From Alphaproteobacteria bacterium (GTDB lineage: Bacteria; Pseudomonadota; Alphaproteobacteria; Micavibrionales; CSBR16-224): a DNA stretch of 15,766 nt. The first letter of the stretch is position 1; the number at the start of each line of letters is the position of its first letter. A model generated the notes under the pieces. That model searched no databases. It saw only the letters and a list, made by a program, of their open reading frames with translations, and was not told the origin of the DNA. A program made the position numbers and the translations under genes. This document shows, in pieces, positions 7,194 through 13,962 of the stretch. The DNA is taken from the NCBI GenBank assembly GCA_006226225.1, contig SBHI01000213.1, positions 1 through 15,766 on the forward strand, read 5' to 3'.

Positions 7194-9887
7194 ATGGCGA
7201 ATAATTTTCACGGCCCTAGATACTTTGTTGACGCTAAGGAGAATATCCAGTACGTCATTACTTTTTCCATGGGGCGTCCGGCAGAAATGGTGGCGCTTGA
7301 CAGCAAGACAGGAATGCCAATTCCTCCGCAAGTCCTGTTTTCCGGCGACAATAAAGATAAATCCTTCACGGCTGTGGATGATGAAACGCTTGAAGTTTTC
7401 AGCATTAAAACACAGAACGTTCCCGGTATGGGTCTTGGTATCTCCGTAGAACCCACCGGTCAGAATGTTGACAAACTGCCCGACCAGCACCCGACAGGTG
7501 CGGATGCGGCACGCCGTTTTGACGATACCCGCAAGCAACAGGCCGAGCGTCTGAAAGACATGTTCGGCGGATTGTTCGGCGGCGGCGACAGAGATCCCGA
7601 TGAAAGCCCGTTTGGCGGTCTTGGCGATCTGTTCGGCGGCGGAGAAGATGCTGATGATAACTGGACACCGCCCAAGCGCGAGCCGGTTCAGGATACAACG
7701 CCCCGCGGTCGTACAAAACCCGGTATCAAAGGCGTTCCCAGCGGCGGTTACAAAGTTTCCGACAGCGCACTTGAAAAAGTTCTGCACAAATTCGGAACGG
7801 ATCTGACCGAGCAAGCCATGAAAGGCGAGCTGGATCCGGTTGTCGGCCGTGATGAAGAGCTGAGCCAGTTGAAACAGTTCCTGCTGCGTAAAAACAAATC
7901 CAGCGTGAACATTCTTGGTGAGGCCGGTACGGGTAAAACCGCAATGTTTGATGCACTGGCACAAGACATTGTTGCCGGTAAAGCGGAAGAAGAGCTGGCC
8001 GATGCCCGCGTTATCTCGCTGGACATCACAGGTATGAACGCAACGGATCAGGCCAAATTCCGCGGCCAGTTCGAGAAAGAACTGAAAAAAGTTCTGGACG
8101 GTCTGGAAGAGCGCGGCGGCTACATCAATGGTCAGAAAGTTATTCTGTGCCTGGACGAGATTCACTCGATCCTTGGTGCGGGTGCCGTTTCCGGTAACGA
8201 AGGCGGTGGCGCGGCGCAGATCATGAAGCCGTTCCTTGCACGCGGTTCGATTACCTGTATCGGTACAACGACTCTGAAAGAGCACAAAAAATTCATCGAG
8301 AAAGACGGCGCGTTGAACCGCCGCTTCCAGCCGCTGTATCTTGAAGAGACAGATCCGGAAGCAACGCTGTTTATCTTGGGTAAAGTGAACGACCATTACG
8401 GTAAATATCACGGCATGGACAAAACGCTGGATGAAGAGCAAATGAAGAAAGTGGTCAAAATGACCAACCGCTTCATGCCCGCACAGCACCAGCCGGATAA
8501 AGCAATCGGTGTTCTGGATGACGCGATGGCGATTGCCCGTAAGGAAGGCCGCAAAAACGTCACGGATGATGATATCATCACGGCTGTTTCGAAAGCCTCC
8601 AAACTGAAGAAAAAATTCCTGAACCAGGATGACCACGAGCGTTTCCTGGCGCTGGAAGAAAAACTTCCGGAAATCGTTCTGGGTCAGGACGAATCTCTCG
8701 AAGCGGTTAGCGACCGTCTGATGTCGGCACGTGCTGGCCTGACGGATCCGAACCAGCCTTGGGGTGCGTTCCTGTTCCTCGGCCCGACGGGTGTCGGTAA
8801 AACGGAAACCTGCTACGCTCTGGGTGAGCTGCTGCATGGTGACCGCGACTCCGTCATTCGGATCGATATGAGTAAATATAGTGAAAAACACGCCGTTTCC
8901 GGCCTGATCGGTTCGCCTCCGGGCTATGTCGGTCACGAAGACACGGAAGGTGAGTTCGAAAAAGTGCGTGAAAAGCCTTACAGCATCGTCGTTCTGGACG
9001 AGGTGGAAAAGGCGCACCCGGATGTCTTTAACGTCTTGCTGCCGATTTTGCAGGACGGTGAGATTGAAGACAGCCGCGGACGCAAAATTTCGTTCAAAAA
9101 CACGATCATCGTCATGACCAGTAACCTGGGTGCCGGTAAAAGCGGTAAAACGATCGGCCACATTACCGATGGCAATGAGGAAGAAGATCGTCAGATGACT
9201 TACGCGGCAGCGGCAAAAACGCATTTCCGCCCCGAGCTTCTGAACCGTATCAATATGCTTGGTGGAACGCAGATCTTCAAACGTCTGGAAAAGCCGACGA
9301 TCGACAAGCTGGTAAAACGTGAAGTCGATAAAGTGGCCGAGCGTTTGCAAGATGCTTCCGGTGGCGGTCTGCAGCTGGAAAACATCACGCTGAAAGTCTC
9401 GGATGAGGTTCTGGCCTTCCTGGGCGAAAAAGGTAACCAGCCGGAATACGGTGCACGTCCGCTGCAGGCGGAAGTCCAGCGTAACCTGGCACAGCCTTTG
9501 GGTCGCTGGTTGATGAAAAGCAAATCCGAATACAACAGCAAGCTGGAAAGCGGCGAGGAAGTATCGGACGAGCTGAGAGCAATCTTCGAAAAACGCTCGA
9601 AAGCCGAGATTTTCATCGACGAAACGGGTAAAACCATGACACCGAAAATCAAGGTGATTGAACTGGCCAAAGAGGAAGAGCCCGTTCTTGAAACCGTCGG
9701 TGCGGATGAGCCCGCAGTAGAAGAAAAAACCACACCGGCACCGCATGTCGAGAAAAAAGACAAGCCGGATACGGGCAAGATCGATATTCCTGTCAAAAGC
9801 AATGACAATGACAAAGCGCAGGATGTTCCGATCAAAACAAAACCGCCGCGTATTCGTCCCCGCTCGAATGGTGGGCCGAAGAAATAA
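7194..9887 (+). CDS. ClpA/ClpB-class double AAA+ ATPase with unusual N- and C-terminal regions
   Basis: This 897-aa protein has two AAA+ modules. D1 (about 215-465) shows Walker A GEAGTGKT (242-249), pore loop KFRGQFE (288-294), Walker B VILCLDE (316-322) and Arg fingers NRRF (375-378). D2 (about 490-805) shows Walker A GPTGVGKT (530-537), pore loop GSPPGYVGH (573-581), Walker B VVLDEVEKAH (599-608), FRPELLNR (678-685) and sensor-2 GARPL (753-757). There is no ClpB middle coiled coil between them, so the build is ClpA-like. Where ClpA has its ClpP-docking IGL loop this protein reads IGH (654-656). The first 190 residues are not a Clp N-domain: a beta-rich segment (1-90) precedes a Gly/Phe/Asp-rich linker (about 123-152). 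A charged disordered tail follows about residue 815. Such proteins unfold or disassemble substrates with ATP. Divergent position next to dot/icm genes suggests, but does not prove, a dedicated role. Confidence 0.88.
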   Translation: MANNFHGPRYFVDAKENIQYVITFSMGRPAEMVALDSKTGMPIPPQVLFSGDNKDKSFTAVDDETLEVFSIKTQNVPGMGLGISVEPTGQNVDKLPDQHPTGADAARRFDDTRKQQAERLKDMFGGLFGGGDRDPDESPFGGLGDLFGGGEDADDNWTPPKREPVQDTTPRGRTKPGIKGVPSGGYKVSDSALEKVLHKFGTDLTEQAMKGELDPVVGRDEELSQLKQFLLRKNKSSVNILGEAGTGKTAMFDALAQDIVAGKAEEELADARVISLDITGMNATDQAKFRGQFEKELKKVLDGLEERGGYINGQKVILCLDEIHSILGAGAVSGNEGGGAAQIMKPFLARGSITCIGTTTLKEHKKFIEKDGALNRRFQPLYLEETDPEATLFILGKVNDHYGKYHGMDKTLDEEQMKKVVKMTNRFMPAQHQPDKAIGVLDDAMAIARKEGRKNVTDDDIITAVSKASKLKKKFLNQDDHERFLALEEKLPEIVLGQDESLEAVSDRLMSARAGLTDPNQPWGAFLFLGPTGVGKTETCYALGELLHGDRDSVIRIDMSKYSEKHAVSGLIGSPPGYVGHEDTEGEFEKVREKPYSIVVLDEVEKAHPDVFNVLLPILQDGEIEDSRGRKISFKNTIIVMTSNLGAGKSGKTIGHITDGNEEEDRQMTYAAAAKTHFRPELLNRINMLGGTQIFKRLEKPTIDKLVKREVDKVAERLQDASGGGLQLENITLKVSDEVLAFLGEKGNQPEYGARPLQAEVQRNLAQPLGRWLMKSKSEYNSKLESGEEVSDELRAIFEKRSKAEIFIDETGKTMTPKIKVIELAKEEEPVLETVGADEPAVEEKTTPAPHVEKKDKPDTGKIDIPVKSNDNDKAQDVPIKTKPPRIRPRSNGGPKK

Positions 9888-9962
9888 ACGGAAATAGTAA
9901 GAGGTTTCTGCGACAACCGTAACCTATCAACCATCCAACTGGGGTTTAGCAGAAGTTCTTAG

Positions 9963-9989
9963 GGGGATATGTCCATCGGACATGTCCCC
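9963..9989 (+). terminator. Rho-independent terminator after the AAA+ gene
   Basis: A 12-bp stem with one G-U pair (GGGGATATGTCC / GGACATGTCCCC, loop ATC) is followed on the + strand by TTATTTCC. It abuts the stop codon of the leftward tfoX-like gene and may also hinder transcription from that side, although no T-run follows on the minus strand. Confidence 0.7.
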
Positions 9990-10334
9990 TTATTTCCTGT
10001 TTGGGCTGTGGGCAGCCTGTTCATATGATTGTACCGCATAATCCAGTGAAATCTCCTGATCTTCCAGCCAGTCGGCAGGAACGCGCCAGTAAGATGATAG
10101 CGTGACATCTTTCCCTTGTTTTTTGTACGAAAACGGGGTGCTGGAGGCCTTTTGATAGATGTCGCGGGTTTCCTCCCCTGTCACCTTGAAATACAGCGTA
10201 TCATCGCTTATTAGCGCAAAAAACACATGGTCTTTATAAAGGCCGCAGCCACCGAACATGCGCCGCGGTGTGATGCCGTCCAGAGGGGATAACAGGTCAA
10301 GAATATAATCAAGATATTCGGAAGAGAGTGCCAT
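9990..10334 (-). CDS. TfoX N-terminal domain protein
   Basis: This 114-aa protein starts at the ATG at 10334 (MALSSEYLDYILDLLSPLDG) and carries the TfoX_N pattern: ITPRRMFGGCGLYKDHVFFALI, DDTLYFKV, a short loop, then FSYKKQGKDVTLSSYWRVPAD. A longer frame starts with TTG at 10370 but runs through the hairpin at 10344-10364, so it is less likely. TfoX (Sxy) of gammaproteobacteria activates competence genes, but stand-alone N-domain proteins in Alphaproteobacteria are mostly of unknown role, so I do not infer competence. It lies downstream of the ribosomal operon's terminator, so it probably has its own expression signals. Confidence 0.85.
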   Translation of the reverse strand: MALSSEYLDYILDLLSPLDGITPRRMFGGCGLYKDHVFFALISDDTLYFKVTGEETRDIYQKASSTPFSYKKQGKDVTLSSYWRVPADWLEDQEISLDYAVQSYEQAAHSPNRK

Positions 10335-10343
10335 GCATGCAAG

Positions 10344-10364
10344 CCTATCCTGCCTGCGGATAGG
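10344..10364 (-). promoter_or_regulatory. Hairpin covering the tfoX-like ribosome-binding site
   Basis: On the minus strand CCTATCC-GCAGGCA-GGATAGG forms a 7-bp stem that ends 9 nt before the ATG at 10334. The only purine-rich Shine-Dalgarno-like bases (AGGATAGG) are in its 3' arm, so the structure could limit translation. There is no T-run after it, so it is not a terminator. Confidence 0.4.
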
Positions 10365-10380
10365 TTGCAATCAAGCATAT

Positions 10381-10413
10381 AAAAAACAAGGAGCCGGAAA
10401 ATCCGGCTCCTTG
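10381..10413 (-). terminator. Rho-independent terminator of the rpsF-rpsR-rplI operon
   Basis: On the minus strand a perfect 12-bp stem (CAAGGAGCCGGA / TCCGGCTCCTTG, 3-nt loop) is followed directly by TTTTTT. It lies 33 nt after the rplI stop codon and is a textbook intrinsic terminator. Confidence 0.95.
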
Positions 10414-10445
10414 CATAAAATTCATCGCCTGCGGCGTAAAAGCTG

Positions 10446-11072
10446 TTAGGCTTCTGCAGCTGCGGCTGTTTCTTCCTCTTCAGAGGCGGCTTCTTCGGCA
10501 GCTTCTGCTTCTTCCGTTGTTTCTTCTTCAACAACGGCGAGAATGGCAGCTTCGGCCAGAGAGGGCTCATCCATCTCATCAGTGCTGATGAGGGCTTTGC
10601 CACGCTCTTTCTGAATAGCGGCTTCTTCTTCCGAGCGCGCAATATTCATCGTGATGTCAACCGAAACTTCCGGGTGAAGCGTGACTTTTACAGGGTACAG
10701 ACCCAGCATTTTAAAGCTGCGATCCAGCGTAACCTGTTTGCGGTCGATGGTGATGCCGGCAGCGGTCACAGCGTCGGAAATGTCACGCGTTGTGACGGAG
10801 CCGTAAAGCTGTCCACCTTCCGAAGCCTGACGAATAACGGAAACAGTCAGGCCGTCCAGTTTTTTCGCGACTTTTTCGGCTTCTTTGCGGCGGTCAAGGC
10901 TGTTTGCCTCCAGCTGCTTTTTCTGTGCCTCAAAATAGGTGACATTGTCTTTTGTTGCACGCAAAGCTTTGTTTTGCGGCAGCAGGTAGTTACGTGCATA
11001 TCCGGAGCGGACGGTTACCACATCGCCCATTTGACCGAGATTTTCAACACGTTCTAAAAGAATGATCTGCAT
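10446..11072 (-). CDS. rplI: 50S ribosomal protein L9
   Basis: This 208-aa protein starts with the L9 signature MQIILLERVENLGQMGDVV, then VRSGYARNYLLPQNKALRAT, the long connecting helix and the C-terminal RNA-binding domain (GGQLYGSVTTRDISDAV). L9 binds 23S rRNA at the base of the L1 stalk and affects frame maintenance. It is longer than the approximately 149-aa E. coli protein because of an Ala/Glu-rich tail (about 150-208), as is usual in Alphaproteobacteria. The ribosome-binding site GGAAAGGAAG lies in the end of rpsR, 6 nt from its stop, so the two are translated from one mRNA. Confidence 0.97.
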   Translation of the reverse strand: MQIILLERVENLGQMGDVVTVRSGYARNYLLPQNKALRATKDNVTYFEAQKKQLEANSLDRRKEAEKVAKKLDGLTVSVIRQASEGGQLYGSVTTRDISDAVTAAGITIDRKQVTLDRSFKMLGLYPVKVTLHPEVSVDITMNIARSEEEAAIQKERGKALISTDEMDEPSLAEAAILAVVEEETTEEAEAAEEAASEEEETAAAAEA

Positions 11073-11078
11073 TGTTCA

Positions 11079-11366
11079 TTACTTCCTTTCCGTCCAGGAT
11101 GCCGTGCGTTCAACGACATAAGGCAGCAAAGCAAGGTAACGTGCGCGTTTGATCGCTTGCGACAGACGGCGCTGTTTCTTGCGTGAGATGCCGGTGATAC
11201 GGCTGGGGATCATCTTGCCGCGCTCGGAGATATAGCGGCGCAGCATTTTGATGTCTTTGTAATCAATATCCAAAGCACCTTCACCGGTGAACGGGCATTG
11301 TTTTTTGCGTTTGAACAACCCGCGGCGAACCGGCAGGCGTGCTTTCTTTTCGTTATCGGCACTCAT
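11079..11366 (-). CDS. rpsR: 30S ribosomal protein S18
   Basis: This 95-aa protein has the S18 core: a basic N-terminus, KRKKQCPF, DYKDIKMLRRYISERGKM, then IPSRITGISRKKQRRLSQAI and KRARYLALLPYV. S18 binds the 16S rRNA platform as a heterodimer with S6. Its ATG overlaps the rpsF stop codon in ATGA (11363-11366), a sign of coupled translation and matched amounts of S6 and S18. A zinc-ribbon form is absent; only a single cysteine is seen. Confidence 0.97.
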   Translation of the reverse strand: MSADNEKKARLPVRRGLFKRKKQCPFTGEGALDIDYKDIKMLRRYISERGKMIPSRITGISRKKQRRLSQAIKRARYLALLPYVVERTASWTERK

Positions 11367-11713
11367 GCTGCTTCTCCTTTCTGGTCGTAATCGCTTTTAC
11401 GCATCATAATGGTCGGCTCGGTCGGCATTTCTTCCAGGCTGACAGACATGAAGCGCAGGATGTCCTCGCTCAGGCGCATTTGACGTTCCATCTCCGCAAC
11501 AGCGGCGGGAGCGGCATCAATATGCATCAGAACGTAGTGACCTTTGCGGTTTTTGCGGATGCGGTAGGCGAGGGTACGCAGACCCCATTGCTCGACACGG
11601 ACGACTTTGCCGCCGTTATCGGCAATAATTTTGCTGTAATCGCTTGTCAGTCCTTCAACCTGCTTTTCGGACAGATCCTGACGAACGATAAACACCGTTT
11701 CGTAAAAAGACAT
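11363..11713 (-). CDS. rpsF: 30S ribosomal protein S6
   Basis: This 116-aa protein has the S6 pattern MSFYETVFIVRQDLSEKQVE, then GGKVVRVEQWGLRTLAYRI, NRKGHYVLMHIDA and ERQMRLSEDILRFMSVSLEE. S6 pairs with S18 on the 30S platform. It is the first gene of the rpsF-rpsR-rplI operon, with the ribosome-binding site AGGAAGGA about 9 nt before the ATG at 11713. A short C-terminal tail (about 95-116) contains two methionines and charged residues, as in other bacteria. The leader upstream carries a hairpin that may be the autoregulatory S6:S18 site. Confidence 0.97.
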   Translation of the reverse strand: MSFYETVFIVRQDLSEKQVEGLTSDYSKIIADNGGKVVRVEQWGLRTLAYRIRKNRKGHYVLMHIDAAPAAVAEMERQMRLSEDILRFMSVSLEEMPTEPTIMMRKSDYDQKGEAA

Positions 11714-11743
11714 AGTTATTTATCCTTCCTATGGTTGATCAAG

Positions 11744-11772
11744 CATGTAACCCGCGTCCATCGCGGGACATG
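11744..11772 (-). promoter_or_regulatory. Structured rpsF leader, candidate S6:S18 autoregulatory hairpin
   Basis: On the minus strand CATGT-CCCGCG-ATGGA-CGCGGG-TT-ACATG forms a two-part stem (5 and 6 bp) with a 2-nt bulge and a 5-nt loop, 30 nt before the rpsF start. In many bacteria S6:S18 binds a leader hairpin with a conserved internal loop and represses its own operon. Position and general shape fit, but I cannot verify the conserved bases. Confidence 0.45.
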
Positions 11773-11857
11773 TGACAGCCGAGACCACGCGGTATCTTTT
11801 GATACATCAAAGGGAATCGGCAGGAATCCGGCGCTGTAAACAGCCCGGTCGGAGGCG

Positions 11858-11885
11858 ATTATACGTATTTCAGGCTTGAAAGCAA
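11858..11885 (-). promoter_or_regulatory. Promoter of the rpsF-rpsR-rplI operon
   Basis: On the minus strand a consensus -10 TATAAT (complement of 11858-11863) follows TTGCTT (complement of 11880-11885) with a 16-nt spacer, or CTTGCT with 17. Transcription would start near 11851, giving a leader of about 138 nt that includes the hairpin at 11744-11772. Confidence 0.7.
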
Positions 11886-11899
11886 GCTTTTTCCACGGC

Positions 11900-13300
11900 T
11901 TAACGCGAGAAAAAGCCTTTCTTTTCTTTCACCATCTGGTTGGAGCGGTAGATTCTGAACGGCGGCCCGATATTATCGGTCTGCATATGCGACATTAACA
12001 GCCCGCTTTTGTAGACTTCAGGAATATAGGCGCTTTGTCCTGCCCCTAGCGGCGTCAAGCCTTCCTGACCGAGCGGCTCGAAATATTGGATCGCTTTCGG
12101 GCGGCCTTTTCTGTCTTTGGCCAGCTCTGCTTTGGCAATATCGGCGAATTTGAAAATATGTGTTCCCTGATGTTCTTGTTGCTGATTGCCGAAGCTGACC
12201 ATCAGATAGATGGTTTCGTCCTGTTCAAACAGATAACCGCTGTCAACGCGCGTGTATTTGCCAAGTTTGGGGGCATCGGAAGAACTGATAACCGCACCCA
12301 GATACCCCCAGCTTGCGCCGTGATCGGTTGAGGCTAGCAGAATGATGCGGTCAGGTTTGTTTTCTTCCATATAGGTCGTCAGGGTCATAAAAAGCACGCC
12401 GACTGTTTTGGAATAAAAGGCACTGGGCTGGGAATAATACAGAACTTTTTCAAGTGACGGGTCAAGCTCGTTCAGGCGCAGCTGGACGAACTCACTGTAA
12501 GGTTCCGGCGGCTGGTCTTTTGCGGCGCTGAAAAGCCATTGTTCGGTTGACCAGTTTTGTAAAGAGATACTTTCCGCATAGCGGTAGACAATTGCGCTAT
12601 AGCGCCGTGCCGCCGCGATATCACCGTTCCAGTAATAGCGGTAGGCATAAATTTTCCATTCCCGCCCCTTATCTTCGGGGTCATAGACAAGCGAGGGCGT
12701 TTCATAGCGCCACATGCCGTCAGTTTCTAGGATGTTGCCGTCAGGGCCGTGCAGGACGGCCTTCCGGCTTTCAAACACATTGTGGTGAAAGGCCCATCTG
12801 CCACCGCCGGCAAGGCTGGTGGCAAGGTTGATGTCAATGTGGGGATGAGCTTCTGACGGTTTTTGGTTAATGGCGGCATAGGCCATCCAGATCCAGCCCG
12901 CGCGCGGCTCGAACATGACGCTGGGGGAATGGATGCCCAGCGTAGCGCGTTCGCCCGCGACGCTGATAGGGAAAGGGGCCGAGAACTGCACGACTTTTGT
13001 CACGACAAAATAGCTGACAAAAGCGATCAGGAAAATTGCGGTAAAAACAATCGTCAGGATATGTTTGCGTTTAAGCGGCGAATGCGTGACGAAATAGGGG
13101 TTTTCATCATAGCCGTAATCTTCGTAATACTGGTATTCCCTGAGATCCTGCTGTTGAGCCTGCTCGCCCTGATGCTGCTGCACCGCTGCGGGCTGTTGCG
13201 GAGCGGGTGCCGCCGCTTCCGGTTTTTCAGCCGGTTTGTCGGTTTTTTTTGCCGGTTTGTCGGTTTTTTCCGGCGGGTTATTCTGCTCGGGTATATCCAT
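11900..13300 (-). CDS. Membrane-anchored Asp-box (sialidase-like) beta-propeller protein of unknown function
   Basis: This 466-aa protein begins at the ATG at 13300 (MDIPEQNNPPEKTDKP). A longer frame with a TTG start at 13363 overlaps the preceding gene and is rejected. Residues 1-75 form a Pro/Lys/Gln-rich disordered cytoplasmic region with a repeated KTDKPA unit. A single membrane helix follows (about 81-101, HILTIVFTAIFLIAFVSYF), then a 360-residue periplasmic domain rich in aromatic beta-strand patterns. It carries one clear Asp box, STDHGASWG, the turn motif of sialidase-type propellers, and sentences like GYLFEQDETIYLMVSFG and SYIPEVY-type strand repeats typical of exo-glycosidase-like propellers. 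No complete arginine triad is evident, so I do not call a sialidase. It ends just before the ribosomal-operon promoter. Confidence 0.7.
   Translation of the reverse strand: MDIPEQNNPPEKTDKPAKKTDKPAEKPEAAAPAPQQPAAVQQHQGEQAQQQDLREYQYYEDYGYDENPYFVTHSPLKRKHILTIVFTAIFLIAFVSYFVVTKVVQFSAPFPISVAGERATLGIHSPSVMFEPRAGWIWMAYAAINQKPSEAHPHIDINLATSLAGGGRWAFHHNVFESRKAVLHGPDGNILETDGMWRYETPSLVYDPEDKGREWKIYAYRYYWNGDIAAARRYSAIVYRYAESISLQNWSTEQWLFSAAKDQPPEPYSEFVQLRLNELDPSLEKVLYYSQPSAFYSKTVGVLFMTLTTYMEENKPDRIILLASTDHGASWGYLGAVISSSDAPKLGKYTRVDSGYLFEQDETIYLMVSFGNQQQEHQGTHIFKFADIAKAELAKDRKGRPKAIQYFEPLGQEGLTPLGAGQSAYIPEVYKSGLLMSHMQTDNIGPPFRIYRSNQMVKEKKGFFSR
13230..13271 (-). repeat. Two 21-bp tandem repeats inside the propeller gene
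   Basis: The units 13230-13250 and 13251-13271 match at 19 of 21 bases and encode the repeated KTDKPAK/E heptad in the disordered N-terminal region. Such in-frame repeats can change copy number without breaking the frame. Confidence 0.75.
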
Positions 13301-13340
13301 GTTTCCGGTAAGGGTTCCTTGCTGTCCGGTTTCGCAGAGT

Positions 13341-13568
13341 TTAGCCTGCCATTGACAGGTCAATATCCAAAATCGACATATTCAAGTCGTAAGAGGTTTC
13401 GCCCTCTTCAACGTTTTTGTAAATCACGGCAAGAAACTCTTCACCCAGCAGAACCTCAACGGAGTCAGGGGCTTCTTTACGCTGCATCAAACGAAGACGG
13501 TCGGTTCCGAATGTCTTGCGCAGATAGTTTTGCAGTTGAATGACTTCTTGTTGTTCAATATTTGGCAT
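13341..13568 (-). CDS. DUF3126 family protein
   Basis: This 75-aa protein starts at the ATG at 13568 (MPNIEQQEVIQLQNYLRKTF). The family pattern is clear: an N-terminal helix, LRKTFG, SVEVLLGEEFLAVIYKNVEEG and the C-terminal SYDLNMSILDIDL. DUF3126 proteins are short, soluble and found mainly in Alphaproteobacteria; their function is unknown. An upstream TTG at 13655 would extend the frame over the neighbouring gene and is not used. It sits 52 nt after the small membrane protein and 40 nt before the propeller gene, in a string of leftward genes that begins with the M32 peptidase, so it may be part of one transcript. Confidence 0.85.
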   Translation of the reverse strand: MPNIEQQEVIQLQNYLRKTFGTDRLRLMQRKEAPDSVEVLLGEEFLAVIYKNVEEGETSYDLNMSILDIDLSMAG

Positions 13569-13620
13569 GTTTTGGGCACTCTTTTCTTGATAGACAAATT
13601 TTTGTTTTTGCTCTTCCGCC

Positions 13621-13962
13621 TTATGATAGCAGGCCGGCCAGATATTGGTAGCCAAAATATCCGAGCGTCAGCATTCCAAGACCGGAGATATAGCATTGCC
13701 AAAAGGATAAATGCAACAACCCTGCCAGTAAAAACGGCACAAAGAACAGCAGAGAAGCCGGAATCGCCATAAAGACGTTGCGGGCAAAGGCGATAGAGGT
13801 CTCCGGTGACTGGTATTCGGCATAGGAAAACAAAAGCGCCAGCAGCGTTGTCAAAGGCAGCGCGACGATAAATCCCGCCACATGCGGCAATTTGCCCGAT
13901 AAATATGAGGACAGGGAGATAATCCCCGCAGCAATGAAGATTTTGGCGATGGCAAATCCCAT
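13621..13962 (-). CDS. Small multi-pass membrane protein, DUF3147-like
   Basis: This 113-aa protein has about four hydrophobic segments: FAIAKIFIAAGIISLSSYL (3-21), VAGFIVALPLTTLLALLFSY (28-47), VFMAIPASLLFFVPFLLAGL (63-82) and YISGLGMLTLGYFGYQYLAG (91-110). The motif GFIVALPLTTLLALLF and the overall length recall DUF3147 membrane proteins, but that is by eye only. The ATG overlaps the thrC stop codon by one base (TAATG), so translation is coupled to thrC. No transport or enzyme motif is seen, and the function is unknown. A role tied to threonine metabolism cannot be inferred from coupling alone. Confidence 0.75.
   Translation of the reverse strand: MGFAIAKIFIAAGIISLSSYLSGKLPHVAGFIVALPLTTLLALLFSYAEYQSPETSIAFARNVFMAIPASLLFFVPFLLAGLLHLSFWQCYISGLGMLTLGYFGYQYLAGLLS

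Noticed and set aside
7158..9746. 862-aa leftward open frame opposite the AAA+ gene
   Set aside because: It is in codon register with a gene that has all the expected AAA+ motifs, its product is Phe/Arg/Gln-rich with no recognisable domain, and it arises from codon bias.
9905..9954. TTCTGC / GCAGAA inverted repeat downstream of the AAA+ gene
   Set aside because: Only 6 bp with a 38-nt loop; the real terminator at 9963-9989 explains the region better.
11874..11890. GCTTG-AAAG-CAAGC hairpin followed by T residues on the + strand
   Set aside because: No rightward gene ends here; on the active leftward strand it has no T-run and overlaps the -35 of the ribosomal promoter.
13301..13363. Longer start (TTG at 13363) for the propeller protein
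   Set aside because: It would overlap the end of the DUF3126 gene, and the ATG at 13300 has a closer purine-rich sequence and begins the disordered tail naturally.
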